DNA from: Alphaproteobacteria bacterium
GTDB lineage: Bacteria; Pseudomonadota; Alphaproteobacteria; Micropepsales; Micropepsaceae
Length of the DNA: 34,859 nt
NCBI GenBank assembly: GCA_025924715.1
Contig: JAICHV010000039.1
Coordinates: forward strand, 1 to 34,859
Reading direction: 5' to 3'
Position numbers and translations under genes: made by a program. The notes under the pieces are model-generated. The model worked only from the letters and a program-made list of their open reading frames with translations. It was not told the origin of the DNA and ran no database searches. This document shows positions 33,837-34,859 of this stretch, piece by piece. Position 1 is the stretch's first letter, and each line of letters opens with the position of its first letter.

Positions 33837-33857
33837 CCTTAAAAAAAACTTTGCGCC

Positions 33858-34787
33858 TCAGCTCTTCTTCTGCTTCGGCGGGGCTTTGCCGGGACGCGGC
33901 GGCAGGGATTTGAGGTACTCGGCCATCGCAACCCGGTCCGCATCGGTAAGCCGCGAAGTGTTCTGGATCACTTCGCCCATGCTGCCGCCCACCGAATCAA
34001 ATTCCGGCGTCATGCCCGATTTCAATAGCTCGGTGATGTCGGCTTTCGTCCAGTTGCCGATGCCATCGGGATGGGGCGTGATATCCGGCACCCAGCCCTT
34101 GCCTTCGACGTCCATGCCGCCGGCAAAGCGCTTGTCGGGGATGATGCCGCCCAGTGGATCGCGCGGGCTGTGACATTCCGCGCAATGGCCGGGGCCTTCC
34201 ACCAGATAGCCGCCGCGATTGACCGAGGCCGATTTCGACGGATCGGGCGTGAACGGCTTCTTGTCGAGATAGAGGAGCTTCCAGCCGCCCAAGAGGCGGC
34301 GGATGTTGAAGGGAAAGCCGATCTGGTGCGGCTTGGACGGTGTGGCGTTGGCCGGCACCGTCTTCATGAAGGCGTAAAGATCGCGAACGTCTTCCACCTT
34401 CATCTTCTGGTAGGAGGTATAAGGCAGCGCCGGATAGAGATGCTGGCCGTCGCGGCCTACGCCACGCATGATGGCATTGACGAATTCCAGCTCGCCCCAG
34501 CCGCCGATGCCATGGGTGGTATCAGAGGAGATATTGGGGGCATAGAAGGTGCCGAAAGGCGAAGCCAGCGCCATGCCGCCGCCCAGCATGTGGCGGTCCT
34601 TCTGGCCGGCGCTCATATGGCAGGCGGCGCAGCCCCCGATGTTGAACATGGTCTCGCCATTGGCGAGGTTGGGCTTGTAGCCCGCGCCAAGGGCGGAAGC
34701 CGGCAAGGTGGAGGGCGTGGTGAGAAGCCAGAAGGCGGCCAGACCCAAGACCACCAGCACGGCGAGAACTTTCGCGACTTTTCCCAT
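33858..34787 (-). CDS. Membrane-anchored diheme cytochrome c
   Basis: 309 residues. One N-terminal membrane helix (about 4-24) anchors two cytochrome c domains in the periplasm: heme motif CAACH near residue 54 (NIGGCAACHMSAG) and CAECH near 203 (GPGHCAECHSPRD). The phrases GTFYAPNISSDTTHGIGGW and VPDITPHPDGIGNWTKADI are those of cytochrome subunits of periplasmic alcohol/aldehyde and nicotinate-type dehydrogenases, which pass electrons to quinone or oxidases. The subunits usually carry three hemes; here there are two. GGGGGA lies 5 bases before the ATG. The dehydrogenase partner is not in the window and may lie beyond the right edge. The C-terminus is Pro/Lys-rich. Confidence 0.88.
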   Translation of the reverse strand: MGKVAKVLAVLVVLGLAAFWLLTTPSTLPASALGAGYKPNLANGETMFNIGGCAACHMSAGQKDRHMLGGGMALASPFGTFYAPNISSDTTHGIGGWGELEFVNAIMRGVGRDGQHLYPALPYTSYQKMKVEDVRDLYAFMKTVPANATPSKPHQIGFPFNIRRLLGGWKLLYLDKKPFTPDPSKSASVNRGGYLVEGPGHCAECHSPRDPLGGIIPDKRFAGGMDVEGKGWVPDITPHPDGIGNWTKADITELLKSGMTPEFDSVGGSMGEVIQNTSRLTDADRVAMAEYLKSLPPRPGKAPPKQKKS

Positions 34788-34859
34788 TGGTCCCCCATGG
34801 AATCAAACTATGGGCCGGGAAACACTCACCCCCAGCAATGGGCGAAGTTTAGCCGAGGC

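Noticed and set aside
33801..33848. Hairpin plus A-run as terminator of the cytochrome gene
   Set aside because: For minus-strand transcripts the T-run comes before the stem, not after it, so it is not a standard intrinsic terminator.
34788..34859. Possible C-terminus of a gene upstream of the diheme cytochrome on the minus strand
   Set aside because: A frame is open from the edge to a TGA near 34803, but about 18 residues are too few to recognise anything.
1..34859. CRISPR arrays, tRNA genes, prophage or insertion sequence
   Set aside because: No regular spaced repeats, no cloverleaf-like tRNA pattern, and no transposase or integrase in any credible frame.

Overview
The window looks like the chromosome of a Gram-negative alphaproteobacterium of the Caulobacter, Sphingomonas or Micropepsales/Rhizomicrobium kind. 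This is inferred from three very long TonB-dependent receptors, exported glycoside hydrolases, about 60 % GC in most genes, and an intergenic repeat of a type common in Alphaproteobacteria (core GATCCGGAAAAGTGGGCACC on the minus strand at 13442-13461). There is no tRNA, rRNA, CRISPR array or intact insertion sequence.

Region A (1-11.0 kb) starts with the N-terminal part of a cytochrome c-domain protein cut by the window edge. It is followed by a pentose-polysaccharide locus: a TonB receptor (minus), an exported GH93-like exo-arabinanase with a C-terminal carbohydrate-binding domain (plus), a GH51 alpha-L-arabinofuranosidase (plus), a GH3 beta-xylosidase/glucosidase (minus) and a GntR/FCD regulator (minus). 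The perfect operator TTGTC-N-GACAA lies upstream of the regulator and on the -10 element of the GH51 promoter. The TonB promoter is overlapped by a 13-bp inverted repeat that ends in the same half-sites. This suggests a small arabinan/arabinoxylan regulon.

Region B (11.5-16.8 kb) holds a TPR protein with a C-terminal 2OG-Fe(II) oxygenase domain, convergent with a second TonB receptor. A 19-bp perfect palindrome, a dispersed repeat and a strong terminator lie between them.

Region C (16.8-27.8 kb) holds two divergent operons. The minus one is TonB receptor, MHS-type MFS transporter and CapA-like metallophosphatase, followed by a remnant of an acyl-CoA ligase. The plus one is an MFS transporter, a Tat-exported amidohydrolase, a class-B3-like metallo-hydrolase and a GntR/UTRA regulator. 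The shared intergenic region carries the same 13-base motif twice in opposite orientation. Import of an acid or lactone that is processed in the periplasm is the simplest reading; the substrate is unknown.

Region D (28.1-33.8 kb) is visibly lower in GC and is an anaerobic-quinone module. It contains ubiT-ubiU-ubiV (O2-independent ubiquinone hydroxylation; every [4Fe-4S] cysteine is present), an FNR-type regulator with its cluster cysteines, and, divergent from ubiT, a 2OG-Fe(II) oxygenase and an unusual protein made of three RidA/YjgF-like units resembling chorismatases. Three FNR-like boxes sit at the ubiT/oxygenase divergent region and upstream of the fnr gene. The untested and most interesting idea is that the triple-RidA protein supplies or handles an aromatic ubiquinone precursor from chorismate.

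Region E (33.9-34.9 kb) holds a membrane-anchored diheme cytochrome c.
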